Assembly (NCBI RefSeq): GCF_000813005.1
Contig: NZ_JSYP01000013.1
Span: 1 to 64,000 of the forward strand
Reading direction: 5' to 3'
Length of the DNA stretch: 64,000 nucleotides
Source of the DNA: Flavobacterium sp. KMS
Lineage (GTDB): Bacteria; Bacteroidota; Bacteroidia; Flavobacteriales; Flavobacteriaceae
Part shown: piece after piece, positions 17,225 to 27,484 of the stretch
Layout: each line of letters begins with the position of its first letter
Numbering within the stretch: the first letter of the stretch is position 1
The notes under the pieces: generated by a model
Seen by the model: only the letters and a program-made list of their open reading frames with translations
Told to the model about the DNA's origin: nothing
The model's database searches: none
Translations under genes and position numbers: made by a program

Positions 17225-18358
17225 ATGCAAGAACGTAACAATTATACAGAAGTAGAAGATTTTTTGGCTGACGAATCATTTCGATTGTGGGTACAATCTG
17301 AAGATGATTCTGATCGCTGGGAAGAATGGACTCTAGAAAATCCTAAACGTGCCAAATTGGTAGAAGAAGCACGATTATGGTTGCTAGCCATGAATGTTCC
17401 AGAAACTACTTTATCTCCGGCAGATATTCAATCTGCATTAGAATCTACTTGGAATAAAATCGAAAGAAAAGAAATTGCTGAAAAAGCTACAAATTCTCCA
17501 GTACTTAAACTTTGGAAGAATTATTGGTTTAGTGGAGCTGCAGCAGTTTTGTTTTTTGGATTAGTTGCTAGTTGGTTTTATACCAGCAACACAAATAGTA
17601 CTATTAATACTGAAGTTGTTACTTATAAAGAATTGGTAAGTGAGAATAATGAAGGATTAGTAGAACAAACAAATAATACAAACAAATCACAAATTATAAC
17701 TTTATCTGATGGCAGTTCTGTTTTGTTAAAACCAAACAGTAAGCTTAGTTATCCTAAAATATTTATAGGAAACGAAAGAAAAGTTTATCTATCTGGCGAA
17801 GGCTTTTTTGAAATTAGTAAGAATCCCAAAAAACCATTTTTCGTCTTCGCCAATGAGATAGTTACCCGAGTTGTAGGAACAAGTTTCAGGATTAAAGCAT
17901 ATTCTGATCAGCCTAATGTTGAGGTACTTGTACGTACAGGAAAAGTAACGGTAAAGTCTAACGAATTAATTACAAATTCAAAATCAAGCTCTAAAGGAGA
18001 AGAAGTTATTTTGTTACCTAACCAAGCGCTGCGTTTTGTACGTGAGGAATTTACTTTTAATAAAATCACCGATATCACACTAGATGAATCTTTGGCGCAC
18101 TCGGTAGGTAATATCGAACAATTAAGTTTTGAGTTTAATGATATTCCTGTTACCCAAATATTTAGGACAATAGAACAAGCGTATTTGGTGAAAATTGATT
18201 TTCCTTATTCGAAATTAAAAGATTGCCATCTTACTACTTCGTTGAGTGATCAACCATTACCAGAGAAACTAAAAATTATTTGTAAAAGCCTCGGTAATAA
18301 TACAAGTTATGAAATGAATGGAAATCAGATCATTATTACATCTAATGGATGTGAATAA
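17225..18358 (+). CDS. FecR-family anti-sigma factor / signal transducer
   Basis: 377 residues. Cytoplasmic N-terminal sigma-binding part (1-100), one transmembrane segment (101-120, WFSGAAAVLFFGLVASWFYT), periplasmic FecR domain (~160-255, with LSDGSSVLLKPNSKLSYPK, GEGFFEISKNPKKPFFV and VVGTSFRIKAY) and C-terminal DUF4974 secretin-like domain (~285-375). It should hold the neighbouring sigma factor until the STN domain of the SusC receptor signals substrate. Positioned between the sigma and receptor genes. Confidence 0.95.
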   Translation: MQERNNYTEVEDFLADESFRLWVQSEDDSDRWEEWTLENPKRAKLVEEARLWLLAMNVPETTLSPADIQSALESTWNKIERKEIAEKATNSPVLKLWKNYWFSGAAAVLFFGLVASWFYTSNTNSTINTEVVTYKELVSENNEGLVEQTNNTNKSQIITLSDGSSVLLKPNSKLSYPKIFIGNERKVYLSGEGFFEISKNPKKPFFVFANEIVTRVVGTSFRIKAYSDQPNVEVLVRTGKVTVKSNELITNSKSSSKGEEVILLPNQALRFVREEFTFNKITDITLDESLAHSVGNIEQLSFEFNDIPVTQIFRTIEQAYLVKIDFPYSKLKDCHLTTSLSDQPLPEKLKIICKSLGNNTSYEMNGNQIIITSNGCE

Positions 18359-18392
18359 ACCCTAGTGCTTATGTAATAAATATATAAAGAAA

Positions 18393-18426
18393 AGCGCCGA
18401 AGATGCTGTAACATTTTCGACGCTTA
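18393..18426 (+). terminator. Hairpin after fecR-like gene
   Basis: AAGCGCCGAA / TTCGACGCTT arms with one mismatch and a 14-nt loop. There is no strong T-run, so it may attenuate rather than end transcription into the SusC gene. Confidence 0.4.
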
Positions 18427-18512
18427 GATAATATCAAGTTGCTCTCTGTAAAGGGCAATTTGTAATGTTCCTCAATACCCAGTAAATAGTATTAATTAAA
18501 CAAACCAAAATT

Positions 18513-21500
18513 ATGAAAAAACATGTTGTTAAACAACGATTACTCTTTCGAATCATGAAAATAACATTATTTCAGTTTGTCTTGGCATTTGTCTTTTCAA
18601 CTGTCACTATGGCAAATAGTGTGAAAGGACAAAGGAAATTGGATACGAAGGTGACTATTGACGTTGTTAATTTGAGTTTGGATAACGCGTTATCTAAGCT
18701 TGAAAAATCAGCTAAAGTTAAGTTTTCGTACAACTCAAGAATGACTCAATTGAATCAGAAAGTGAGTATCGAAGCCAATGATGAAACTTTATCTAGTATT
18801 CTTAATAGAGTACTAAAACCATTTAATATTACTTACTCTGAGGTAAGTAATCAAATTATCTTGCAAAAAGATAGCTCACAAGCAGCTAACTTTGAAGATA
18901 TAGACCTCCCAAGCTCATTGTTTGAGAGTTTATTTATTCCAGTTGTAAAAGGAAAAGTTGTAGACCAAAGTGGTGATCCGTTACCAGGAGCGACTGTACT
19001 TGCAAAAGGAAGCAAGGTTGCAGTACTTACAGATTTCGATGGTAATTTTACTATCGATATGCCAGCTAACACTACAAAATTGGTTGTTTCTTACGTAGGT
19101 ATGGAAACAAAAGAAGTAAATATAACAAACTCACCACTTACAATTACTTTAAGTGAACAAGGACAAAACTTAAAAGAGGTTGTGGTTACTACAGGTTACG
19201 AAAAAACATCTAAAAGAACTTTTACAGGAGCGATTAGTAAAATTTCGGGAACTGAATTAAAAGTTGATGGAGTTGTAGATATCAGTAGAATGATTGAAGG
19301 AAAAGCTGCGGGTGTTACAGTACAAAACGTTACTGGAACATTTGGTACTGCTCCTAAAATTACTGTGCGTGGATCATCTTCAATTTTTGGAGATACAAAA
19401 CCTTTATGGGTTATTGATGGTGTTGTACAAGAAGATATTATCAATATTTCATTTGCAGATTTAGCTTCTGGAAACTCAGAAACATTATTAAGTTCATCTG
19501 TTGCAGGATTAAACTCTAACGATATTCAGAGTATTGAAATTCTTAAAGATGCTTCGGCTACATCTATTTACGGATCAAGATCTTTAAATGGAGTTGTAGT
19601 TGTAACAACTAAACAAGGACGTAGAGATTCTCCTTTAAAAGTAAGCTACTCTTTAGAGCAAACTGTTAGATCAGTACCAAATTATACTCAATATGATATC
19701 TTGAACTCACAAGAATCTATGAGTATTTTTAAAGAAATGGAATCTAAAGGGTATTTAGATTTGCCATCAACTGTACAAGGAAGATACGGTGGAGTATATA
19801 ATATTCTAGGAAAAGCTATTAATACTTACGTACCAGAAACTGGTGGTTATTTAGTAAACAATGATCCTGTAAGTCGTAATAACTTTTTGAAAAAATATGA
19901 ATCAGCTAATACAGATTGGTTTAAAGTTTTATTTAGACCATCTATTACACAAAGCCACTCTTTGAGTTTTTCTGGAGGAGGAAAAAACAATACATTTTAT
20001 GCGTCTTTAGGATATTATACAGATCCGGGATGGACTATTGCTGATCAAGTGAAACAATTATCTACAAATATTAAAGGAACATTTTATATAAATGACAACT
20101 TAAATATTACTTTATCTACAATGGCATCTGTTAGAGATCAACAAGCTCCGGGTACATACGAAAGCCAAAAGGATGAGGTTTTTGGAAAAGTTACCAGAGA
20201 TTTTGATATTAACCCATTTAGCTATGTTTTAAATACAAGCAGAACGTTAAGACCTTATGATGAAAAAGGAAACCTGGAATACTATCGTAATAACTGGGCT
20301 CCTATGAACATTATTAATGAGTTAGAAAATAACTATTTGGATATTAATGTAAAAGATATCCGTTTTCAGGTGGATTTAGATTATAAAATAAACAAACATT
20401 TAACTTATAACCTTACTGGATCTGCTCGTTATGCAAATACAACTAGAGAGCATAAAATTTTAGAAGATTCAAATGTTGTTGGAGCTTATAACGCAATGGA
20501 AACTACAATTGTAAGAGATGCAAATATCTTCTTATACAAGAATCCAAATGATATATCTATACCACCAGTATCAGTTTTACCTAATGGAGGATTCTTGAGA
20601 AAGTTTACAAATGATATGACTTCTTATAACATTAGAAATAGTGTGAATTATAGAAATACATTTAATGACAAACATGAAGTAGAAGGATTTTTTGGTACTG
20701 AGTTAAGATCATTAGATAGAAACAGCGATAATTTTACAGCTGCAGGTATTCAGTATGACAGAGGTCTTACCGCTTTTACAGATCCTAGAATGATCGAAAA
20801 AGTAATTAATGAAGGGAACTCTTATTTTGCATTTAATGCAGAAAAAGAAAGAACTGTAGGTTTCTTCGGGAAAGTAGGTTATACTTTTGATCGTCGTTAT
20901 ACTGCTTCTGTTACAGGACGTTATGATGGTTCTAACAGACAAGGAAATAGTGGTTCTTCTAGATGGTTACCAACATATACTTTTAGTGGTAAATGGAATG
21001 TTACTGAAGAAAAATTCATGCAAAACTTAAAAGCTATAAACAATTTAGCACTAAGAGGTTCGTATGGTTTAACAGCAACTGCTGGACCAGCAACAAACTC
21101 TTTGGCTATATATAAGAGTATGATAGCTAATCGTTTAAACTTAAATGATAGAGAAACAGGTATTGAAATCGATCAACTACAAAATGGTGATTTAACTTGG
21201 GAGAAACAATTTGAAACTAACATTGGTTTAGATTTAGGATTGTTTAATAACAGAGTACAATTAGTAACTGATGTTTACAGACGTAAAGCTTTTGACTTAG
21301 TTGATTATGTTGTAACATCAGGTATTGGTGGACAAAAAATTAAACAAGGTAATAATGCAAACATGGAAACCAAAGGTTTAGAGATTGGTTTAACAACGCA
21401 AAATATCGTAAGTAAAGATTTTAAATGGTCTACAACATTCAATTTTTCAGTATTTAATCAGGAAATAACGAAGTTAGAAAACCAACCAACTGCTTTTGAT

Positions 21501-22220
21501 TTAATTGATGGAAACGGAGGAAACGCTATAGGACGTCCTAGAAACTCTATTTATTCTTACCAATTTACAGGTTTAAATAATCAAGGTCTTCCAACATTTA
21601 AAATGCAGGATGGAGCGGCAAATAACATTACTGGAGCTAATTTTCAGGATAATAATAACGTAACAGATTATTTAAAATACGAAGGATCAATAGAGCCAAA
21701 TAAATCATTTGGACTTGCTAATACTTTTACTTATAAAAACTGGTCATTATATGTTTTCTTCGTAGGATCTGCAGGAAATAAAGTTCGTTTAAACCCTATT
21801 TATGATAGTGAATATGATGATTTAACAGTATTTACAAAAGACTTTACTAACAGATGGATCAATCCAGGTGACGAAAACATTACTAATGTTCCAGTTATTG
21901 CAGATAAGAGATTAAATGCTAATTATGATGGTGCACGTACGCTTGCAAGAGCATATAACACTTACAATTATTCAGATGTTAGAATAGCTGATGGTGATTT
22001 TGTACGATTGAAAAACATTTCATTAAGCTGGGAATTTCCTAAAGATTTTAAGAGAAAAATTGGTGTAAATACTTTTACTCTTAAAGGATCTGCAGTTAAC
22101 CCTTGGTTAATTTATTCTGATAAAAGATTAAACGGTCAGGATCCTGAATTCCGTAATACAGGAGGAGTAGCATTTCCTATAACTTCTCAGTACACATTTA
22201 CTTTAAATATTTCATTATAA
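18513..22220 (+). CDS. SusC/RagA TonB-dependent receptor with STN signalling domain
   Basis: 1235 residues, outer-membrane transporter. After the signal peptide (~1-35) comes an STN domain (~45-115; LDNALSKLEKSAKVKFSYNSRMTQLNQKVSIEAND), which contacts FecR. Then a CarboxypepD_reg-like domain (~148-222; KGKVVDQSGDPLPGATVLAKGSKVAVLTDFDGNFTIDMP), the plug (~230-345; WVIDGVVQED, SIEILKDASATSIYGSRSLNGVVVVTTKQG), and a ~850-residue barrel ending in the aromatic-rich strand YTFTLNISL. Presence of STN matches the FecI/FecR genes upstream. The SusD gene follows after 12 bp. Substrate unknown; the locus has a metallohydrolase but no glycosidase. Confidence 0.95.
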   Translation: MKKHVVKQRLLFRIMKITLFQFVLAFVFSTVTMANSVKGQRKLDTKVTIDVVNLSLDNALSKLEKSAKVKFSYNSRMTQLNQKVSIEANDETLSSILNRVLKPFNITYSEVSNQIILQKDSSQAANFEDIDLPSSLFESLFIPVVKGKVVDQSGDPLPGATVLAKGSKVAVLTDFDGNFTIDMPANTTKLVVSYVGMETKEVNITNSPLTITLSEQGQNLKEVVVTTGYEKTSKRTFTGAISKISGTELKVDGVVDISRMIEGKAAGVTVQNVTGTFGTAPKITVRGSSSIFGDTKPLWVIDGVVQEDIINISFADLASGNSETLLSSSVAGLNSNDIQSIEILKDASATSIYGSRSLNGVVVVTTKQGRRDSPLKVSYSLEQTVRSVPNYTQYDILNSQESMSIFKEMESKGYLDLPSTVQGRYGGVYNILGKAINTYVPETGGYLVNNDPVSRNNFLKKYESANTDWFKVLFRPSITQSHSLSFSGGGKNNTFYASLGYYTDPGWTIADQVKQLSTNIKGTFYINDNLNITLSTMASVRDQQAPGTYESQKDEVFGKVTRDFDINPFSYVLNTSRTLRPYDEKGNLEYYRNNWAPMNIINELENNYLDINVKDIRFQVDLDYKINKHLTYNLTGSARYANTTREHKILEDSNVVGAYNAMETTIVRDANIFLYKNPNDISIPPVSVLPNGGFLRKFTNDMTSYNIRNSVNYRNTFNDKHEVEGFFGTELRSLDRNSDNFTAAGIQYDRGLTAFTDPRMIEKVINEGNSYFAFNAEKERTVGFFGKVGYTFDRRYTASVTGRYDGSNRQGNSGSSRWLPTYTFSGKWNVTEEKFMQNLKAINNLALRGSYGLTATAGPATNSLAIYKSMIANRLNLNDRETGIEIDQLQNGDLTWEKQFETNIGLDLGLFNNRVQLVTDVYRRKAFDLVDYVVTSGIGGQKIKQGNNANMETKGLEIGLTTQNIVSKDFKWSTTFNFSVFNQEITKLENQPTAFDLIDGNGGNAIGRPRNSIYSYQFTGLNNQGLPTFKMQDGAANNITGANFQDNNNVTDYLKYEGSIEPNKSFGLANTFTYKNWSLYVFFVGSAGNKVRLNPIYDSEYDDLTVFTKDFTNRWINPGDENITNVPVIADKRLNANYDGARTLARAYNTYNYSDVRIADGDFVRLKNISLSWEFPKDFKRKIGVNTFTLKGSAVNPWLIYSDKRLNGQDPEFRNTGGVAFPITSQYTFTLNISL

Positions 22221-22232
22221 TAGTATTAAATT

Positions 22233-23708
22233 ATGAAAAATATAAAAATAGCGCTAGCATTATTATTACTTCTAGGTATTAGTAGTTGCGATGAGTTTCT
22301 TTCGGAAACACCAGATAACAGAACACAAATAGATACTCCGGAAAAAATATCAGAATTATTGGTAAATGCCTATCCAGTAGGTGGAACTTATATGGATTTT
22401 GCCGAAACAATGTCTGATAACGTTACTGATGGAAGATTAACAGAGACATTACCTAAAAACCTGCAGAATTATAATTGGGAAATGCAGGATGAAACTAATA
22501 TAGACACTCAGGCAAACTATTGGGATGCATGTTATAGAGCTATTGCGCATGCTAACAAGGCATTGCAGGCTATTAAACAGTTAGGGTATCCTTCTAATTT
22601 AAATTCACAAAGAGGAGAAGCATTATTGGCAAGAGCCTATTCTCATTTTATGTTAGTGACATTCTGGTCTAATCGATACAATCCAGCTACTGCTGCGACT
22701 GATTTAGGTATTCCGTACGTAAACGAACCAGAAGAAGTATTAATTAAAAAATATACAAGAAATACTGTTGCAGAAGTTTATGATTTCATTCAACAAGATA
22801 TAGAAGAAGGTTTGAAATATGTAACAAACGAGTATAAAGAACCAAAATTTCATTTTAATAGAGAAGCAGGAAAAGCATTTGCAAGCCGTTTTTATCTTAT
22901 AAAAGGGGACTGGGCTAAAGTACTAGAGGTTACAGAAGGATTAGGATCAAAACCTGCTGGAAAAATCAGAGATTATTTAGCATATACAAGTTTAGATCCA
23001 AACGTACAGTTTATCGATTATGCAAAAGCTGAACATCCTACAAACTTATTAGTAATTTCATCTTATTCTATTTATTCTAGAGCGACTCAACAAAATAGAT
23101 TTTATTTAGGTTCAAATCAAGCGATTGAAATTTTTGGGAACGCAACAAATATATATAACAAAGCTTGGTACTATACTACATACTCTTATAACAGTAAGAC
23201 AGATTTCCGTCCTAAGTACAAAGAATATTTCAAGTATACTAACCTAACAGCTGCAATTGGAGAACCTTATTTAGGGACAGTGCTTTTTACAAACGATGAA
23301 TTTTATTTAAACAGAATTGAAGCACTTGTTATGTCTAACAGAATTGCTGAAGCAAATACAGAGTTAGAGTTCTTTTTAGGAATGAGAACAAAGGCTTATA
23401 ATGCAGCAACTGATAAGTTAACAGAGGCAAAAATTGTTGCTAAATATCCAGTTATTACAGATGAGTATACACCATTTTATACTATGACTCCAGTGCAGAC
23501 ATCGTATGTAAAAGCTATTGCTGAGGCTAAAAGAAGAGAATTTATTCATGAAGGTATGAGATGGTTGGATGTGAAGCGTTTTAATCTTGTAGTGAAGCAT
23601 GATATTTTCAATAGTCCGTCAAACACATTAGTTAAAGATGATAAACGCAGAGCGTTACAAATACCGCTAAGTGCATCAAGCAACGGAGTTGAAATAAATC
23701 CTAGATAA
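22233..23708 (+). CDS. SusD/RagB surface lipoprotein
   Basis: 491 residues. Lipobox ISSCDEFL, then SusD features: N-terminal helical TPR-like region (DACYRAIAHANKALQAIKQLG, RGEALLARAYSHFMLVTFW) and the C-terminal RREFIHEGMRWLDVKRFNL. It would sit on the SusC barrel as the lid and bind the ligand. Immediately followed by the metallohydrolase gene (19 bp). Confidence 0.95.
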   Translation: MKNIKIALALLLLLGISSCDEFLSETPDNRTQIDTPEKISELLVNAYPVGGTYMDFAETMSDNVTDGRLTETLPKNLQNYNWEMQDETNIDTQANYWDACYRAIAHANKALQAIKQLGYPSNLNSQRGEALLARAYSHFMLVTFWSNRYNPATAATDLGIPYVNEPEEVLIKKYTRNTVAEVYDFIQQDIEEGLKYVTNEYKEPKFHFNREAGKAFASRFYLIKGDWAKVLEVTEGLGSKPAGKIRDYLAYTSLDPNVQFIDYAKAEHPTNLLVISSYSIYSRATQQNRFYLGSNQAIEIFGNATNIYNKAWYYTTYSYNSKTDFRPKYKEYFKYTNLTAAIGEPYLGTVLFTNDEFYLNRIEALVMSNRIAEANTELEFFLGMRTKAYNAATDKLTEAKIVAKYPVITDEYTPFYTMTPVQTSYVKAIAEAKRREFIHEGMRWLDVKRFNLVVKHDIFNSPSNTLVKDDKRRALQIPLSASSNGVEINPR

Positions 23709-23727
23709 AAATTTAATATAAAGTATT

Positions 23728-24594
23728 ATGAAAATATTAAACCAATATAAAAAATTAGCATTAATTGCTGGAGTAGTTATGATTTTTTCTGGTTGTGCTC
23801 ATGAGGATCAACCGGGTGAAAGCCAGTTAGATTTTACTCAGCCAGTTCAAACAGATTTAGATAAATGGATTACTACAAATTACCTTATTCCGTACAATAT
23901 TAATGCACGATACAAATGGAATCAGAACACGGTTGATAATAGTAGGTTTTTATTTCCTCCAACGATCGATAAAGTGCAGCCAGCCTTAGAAATTGTTCAA
24001 AAAATATGGTTGTCTAGTTACGCAACCATCGGTGGAGCTGATTTTGTTAAGAAAATTGCACCAAGAGAAGTTGTTTTAGTTGGTGGAGTAAATATGAATG
24101 ACAATGGTACCAGAACATTAGGAATTGCAGAAGGAGGACAGAGAATTACACTTTTTGAAGTAGATTATATCAACAGACAAAATCGTGCAATAGTTTCGGA
24201 GTTTATTCATACTATTCAGCATGAGTATGTTCATATTTTAAATCAGAACAAACCTTTTGATGAGCAAGCTTGGGGTAAATTAACTCCTTCAGGATATACA
24301 GCAACCTGGCATTTAGAAACTAATTCGGCATCGAGAGAATTAGGATTTATAACGAATTATGCAAGAAACAATATTGTTGAAGATTTTGCTGAAACGGCTT
24401 CTATAATCTTAATTAGCTCTAAGGCAGAATATGCAGCTATTTTAGCAAGTATAACAAGTCCGAAAGGAAGAGAAGATATTAAAAAGAAAGAAGCTATTGT
24501 AGTGAAGTATTTTAAAGATGCCTTTGATATGGATTTCTATGCATTAAGAGACGAGGCTGAAAAAAATACTACAATTGTAATTAATGGCAATTAG
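23728..24594 (+). CDS. Substrate-import-associated zinc metallohydrolase lipoprotein
   Basis: 288 residues, lipobox FSGC (Cys23). A zincin motif HEYVH (His165-Glu166, His169) sits in EFIHTIQHEYVHILNQ, and a downstream acidic NNIVEDFAETASI may supply the third ligand. The family is known from SusC/SusD loci in Bacteroidota; members are inferred to process the imported substrate, possibly protein or glycopeptide, at the cell surface. The HExxH motif and lipobox are seen directly; the substrate is not known. Confidence 0.9.
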   Translation: MKILNQYKKLALIAGVVMIFSGCAHEDQPGESQLDFTQPVQTDLDKWITTNYLIPYNINARYKWNQNTVDNSRFLFPPTIDKVQPALEIVQKIWLSSYATIGGADFVKKIAPREVVLVGGVNMNDNGTRTLGIAEGGQRITLFEVDYINRQNRAIVSEFIHTIQHEYVHILNQNKPFDEQAWGKLTPSGYTATWHLETNSASRELGFITNYARNNIVEDFAETASIILISSKAEYAAILASITSPKGREDIKKKEAIVVKYFKDAFDMDFYALRDEAEKNTTIVINGN

Positions 24595-24638
24595 TAATTA
24601 TACTATTAAGTTCTAAAACATTAACTTAAAATAACATT

Positions 24639-25988
24639 ATGAAAATAAAATATTTATATAAGTTGCTAATTGTTGCTTTTGTAGCAATTCAATTAGTTGC
24701 TTGCAGTAACGGTGATACTGAGGAAAAGTTTGATCAAACACCTACTGCAAGAACAAATGCTCAGTCTAAAAAATTAGATGAGTTATTGCTGGCATCAGAG
24801 TATGGATGGAAAGCCGTTTATTTTACTGATAATACACAATTAGGAGGATATACACATTTATTTAAATTCTCTCCTGGAGGGAAAGTAACAATGGCATCAG
24901 ATTTTGACAGTGATACAAAAAAGTATGATAGTCAATACGAGATTCAATTAGGGAGTACTGTAAGTGTAGTTTTTACTACTGCTAACAGAATACACCTTTT
25001 ATCTGACTCAAGATCATACCCAACGGAAGATTTGAAAGGTCAAGGATATCTGGGTGATTTTCAGTTTTTATTTTATGGAGAAGATAAAGGAGATATTATC
25101 TTTAGAACCAACAGAAAGTCTATAGAATTACGTTTTGTAAAAGCTACTGCTGCCGATTGGGATAACTTACCACAAAATACAATAATGGAGCAGAATGTAA
25201 TTGGAGCAAATACACGACCACTTTTTAGATTATTAGAAACAAATGATGGAACAACTGTACGTCAGTTTGATTTTAATTTTGATGATGCGACTCGTTTTGC
25301 CACTGCTGATCCTATTACAGCTGGTTTTTCTGAAAGTTATAATGTAGGTGTTGGTTATTCTGCAACAGGAATGATAGTAAGCCCTGCTATTGTAGTTAAA
25401 GATCAAGCTTTGTCTGAATTTGTTTATAACGATGCGGATGGTAGCTTCACAGCAACTGGAACAAATGGGGTATCTGCTACTATTAAGTACACTACAAAAC
25501 CGTTAGTTTTAACAGATGATTATAAAATCATTTTAGATGGACAACCAGCAACAGCATTTGGATACATTGCACAGTATTTGAGTAATACGGCTGGAAATTC
25601 TCTTTTATGTAAAACATTATTGAATGAAATTAATGCTAGTTTACCTGCAGCACAAAAGGTTAACAGAGTTCAATTTCAATTTAATGATGCAGGAAGTACG
25701 TATATAGTATATACATTCACAGGAGGAAAAGCGACACTATATCATAATGTAGAAGTTGTTGAGGATGCCGTAAATAAAACAATTGTCCTTAAACATATTT
25801 CTTGGCAAACTGCAACTGCACTTATTGCTGAGCCAGTATTATTAAAGAAATTTGATCAGGAACTAACAAATCCAAAAGGTTTATACTTTAAAAAAGAAAC
25901 TTATAAACTAGGAGGAGTACCTAATACAGTTTATACTTTTACTTCAGCTGCTAGTAATTTCAGATTAGCAACATATGCTTTTCAATAG
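24639..25988 (+). CDS. DUF4302 lipoprotein
   Basis: 449 residues, lipobox LVACSN. The opening RTNAQSKKLDELLLASEYGWKAVYFTDN...GGYTHLFKFSPGGKVTMASDFD is characteristic of DUF4302 proteins, which are found with SusC/SusD/metallohydrolase genes. Likely a surface accessory binding protein in the import complex. Last gene of the FecI-R-SusC-D locus, followed by a hairpin terminator. Confidence 0.88.
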   Translation: MKIKYLYKLLIVAFVAIQLVACSNGDTEEKFDQTPTARTNAQSKKLDELLLASEYGWKAVYFTDNTQLGGYTHLFKFSPGGKVTMASDFDSDTKKYDSQYEIQLGSTVSVVFTTANRIHLLSDSRSYPTEDLKGQGYLGDFQFLFYGEDKGDIIFRTNRKSIELRFVKATAADWDNLPQNTIMEQNVIGANTRPLFRLLETNDGTTVRQFDFNFDDATRFATADPITAGFSESYNVGVGYSATGMIVSPAIVVKDQALSEFVYNDADGSFTATGTNGVSATIKYTTKPLVLTDDYKIILDGQPATAFGYIAQYLSNTAGNSLLCKTLLNEINASLPAAQKVNRVQFQFNDAGSTYIVYTFTGGKATLYHNVEVVEDAVNKTIVLKHISWQTATALIAEPVLLKKFDQELTNPKGLYFKKETYKLGGVPNTVYTFTSAASNFRLATYAFQ

Positions 25989-26009
25989 TTAAATGCAAAA
26001 AATAATTTT

Positions 26010-26050
26010 ACAAAAGGGCTGTCATAAAAAGATAGTCCTTTTGTTTTTTT
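26010..26050 (+). terminator. Intrinsic terminator of the SusCD locus
   Basis: Imperfect stem ACAAAAGGGCTGTC / GATAGTCCTTTTGT (26010-26023, 26031-26044) followed by a T-run. Confidence 0.7.
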
Positions 26051-26075
26051 TAATGTATAACAAAAAGTAAAATTT

Positions 26076-26288
26076 ATGGAACCAAGTAAAGAAACCAAAG
26101 ATAAGTGGCATCAAGATCCATCAAATTGGATTTGGGGAATTTTTTATTTTAATAAAGAAGACAAAAGAATACTTCCTCCAAAGAGAATAAAACAATTAGG
26201 CTGGACAATAAATTTTGCAAATCCAAATTCAGTTTTCTTTTTGTTAATCTTACTTGTAGTGATTTATATTTTATCAAAATATCATTAA
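26076..26288 (+). CDS. DUF5808-like small membrane protein
   Basis: 70 residues. W-GIFYFNKEDKRILPPKR---GWTINFANP matches the pattern of DUF5808 (W-G-YYN-DDPR-VPKR-GWT-N-A-P), followed by one C-terminal transmembrane helix (~48-66). In larger proteins this domain is attached to membrane proteins; the role is unknown. Confidence 0.7.
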   Translation: MEPSKETKDKWHQDPSNWIWGIFYFNKEDKRILPPKRIKQLGWTINFANPNSVFFLLILLVVIYILSKYH

Positions 26289-26317
26289 ATAATAATTAAA
26301 ATAGAAAGTGAAATTTT

Positions 26318-26398
26318 ATGAATAATTCAATATTTATTTTATCGATTTTGGTTGTGTTAATAGCATTAGGATATCGGTTCAAGAACAAAAAGAATTAA
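26318..26398 (+). CDS. Possible 26-residue membrane peptide
   Basis: Tiny open frame MNNSIFILSILVVLIALGYR followed by a basic tail FKNKKN and a stop. It is a clean single-helix membrane peptide with positive-inside topology, 29 bp after the DUF5808 gene. AAAGTGAAA precedes the ATG. Plausible small membrane protein but unproven. Confidence 0.3.
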   Translation: MNNSIFILSILVVLIALGYRFKNKKN

Positions 26399-26453
26399 AA
26401 GTGGTACAGTTTAAAACAGCATAAAAACAAGTTTATTATTATAGATATTATTA

Positions 26454-26461
26454 TATTTTTG
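26454..26461 (+). promoter_or_regulatory. -7 promoter box (TATTTTTG)
   Basis: TAnnTTTG match 25 bp before the lipoprotein ATG at 26487. Confidence 0.4.
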
Positions 26462-26486
26462 TGCAAAATTTAAAACCCCAAAACCA

Positions 26487-27269
26487 ATGAAAAAACTTTT
26501 ACTTTTATTTTGTGCTGCAAGTTTAGTATTTACTTCTTGCTCTAGTGATACTGATGACAATGCTGCTTCTATCATTTCTGACGTTCCTGTCATTCCTATC
26601 CTTCCTACCGTTGAAACAGTTATTTTACCTAAAACAGAGAAGTATACATATGCATCTCATCCAGAAGAAAATTCGACGACTACCTATACTTATAATGAAA
26701 ATAAAATTGTGAGTCTTGTAGCTGATGGAGGTCATAAAACTTTATTTACCTACACAGGGAATTTAATTACCAAAACCGAATATTATGAACAAAATGTATT
26801 GCTTACAACTACGGTTTTTACTTATGAAAACAATAAATTAAAATCGTATCTGGAAACTCCATCTGGTAATTCTTCTAAGAGAAGAAAAGATTATACTTAT
26901 AATGCAAATGGAACAATTTCGACTGCTACTTTTTTAATTTCGACTGATCAAGTAGAAACATTAGATTCTTCGAGCATATTTACTTTAGATGCTAGTGGTA
27001 ATATAGTTAAGGTAGAATTTAATGATAGTATCAATTTATTTGAGTATGATACTAAAAATAGTCCGTTTAAAAATATTTTAGGATATGCACAGTTATTAGA
27101 TTCTGAAGCTTTTGATCAGGAAGCTAATACAGTAAATAATTTTACTAAACTAATAGAAAAAGAAGGAGACGTAATTGTAGGAACTCATACTTACGAGAAT
27201 ACTTATGATACAAACAACTTCTTGACGAAAAAAGTTAGTAATGGAGAAACTTATGAATATACGTACTAG
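26487..27269 (+). CDS. Secreted lipoprotein with YD-like beta repeats
   Basis: 260 residues, lipobox VFTSCSS. The mature part is a series of short beta-hairpin units (TYTYNENKIVSLV, FTYTGNLITKTEYY, FTYENNKLKSYLE, YTYNANGTISTATF, FTLDASGNIVKVEF) similar to RHS/YD-like repeats of Bacteroidota surface lipoproteins. Own promoter box and own terminator, so a single-gene unit. Function unknown. Confidence 0.75.
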   Translation: MKKLLLLFCAASLVFTSCSSDTDDNAASIISDVPVIPILPTVETVILPKTEKYTYASHPEENSTTTYTYNENKIVSLVADGGHKTLFTYTGNLITKTEYYEQNVLLTTTVFTYENNKLKSYLETPSGNSSKRRKDYTYNANGTISTATFLISTDQVETLDSSSIFTLDASGNIVKVEFNDSINLFEYDTKNSPFKNILGYAQLLDSEAFDQEANTVNNFTKLIEKEGDVIVGTHTYENTYDTNNFLTKKVSNGETYEYTY

Positions 27270-27335
27270 TATAGAATCTCTAAGTTTAGTTCCTAAAAGA
27301 AAATACCCAACTAATATAATATAAGTTAATTTTCC

Positions 27336-27370
27336 AAAAAAGCAGCAAGCGTAAGTTTGCTGCTTTTTTT
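27336..27370 (+). terminator. Intrinsic terminator
   Basis: AGCAGCAA / TTTGCTGCT stem with A-tract before and T-tract after; ends the lipoprotein transcript. Confidence 0.8.
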
Positions 27371-27484
27371 GTTTATAGGTATTTCTTGTCGCAAAAAAAG
27401 TTAGTTTTTTTTAATTGTTTTATTAGATAATTTACATAAAAAAAGTGTTTCTGTTTAAAAGTAATTTCTTATATTTAATTACTT

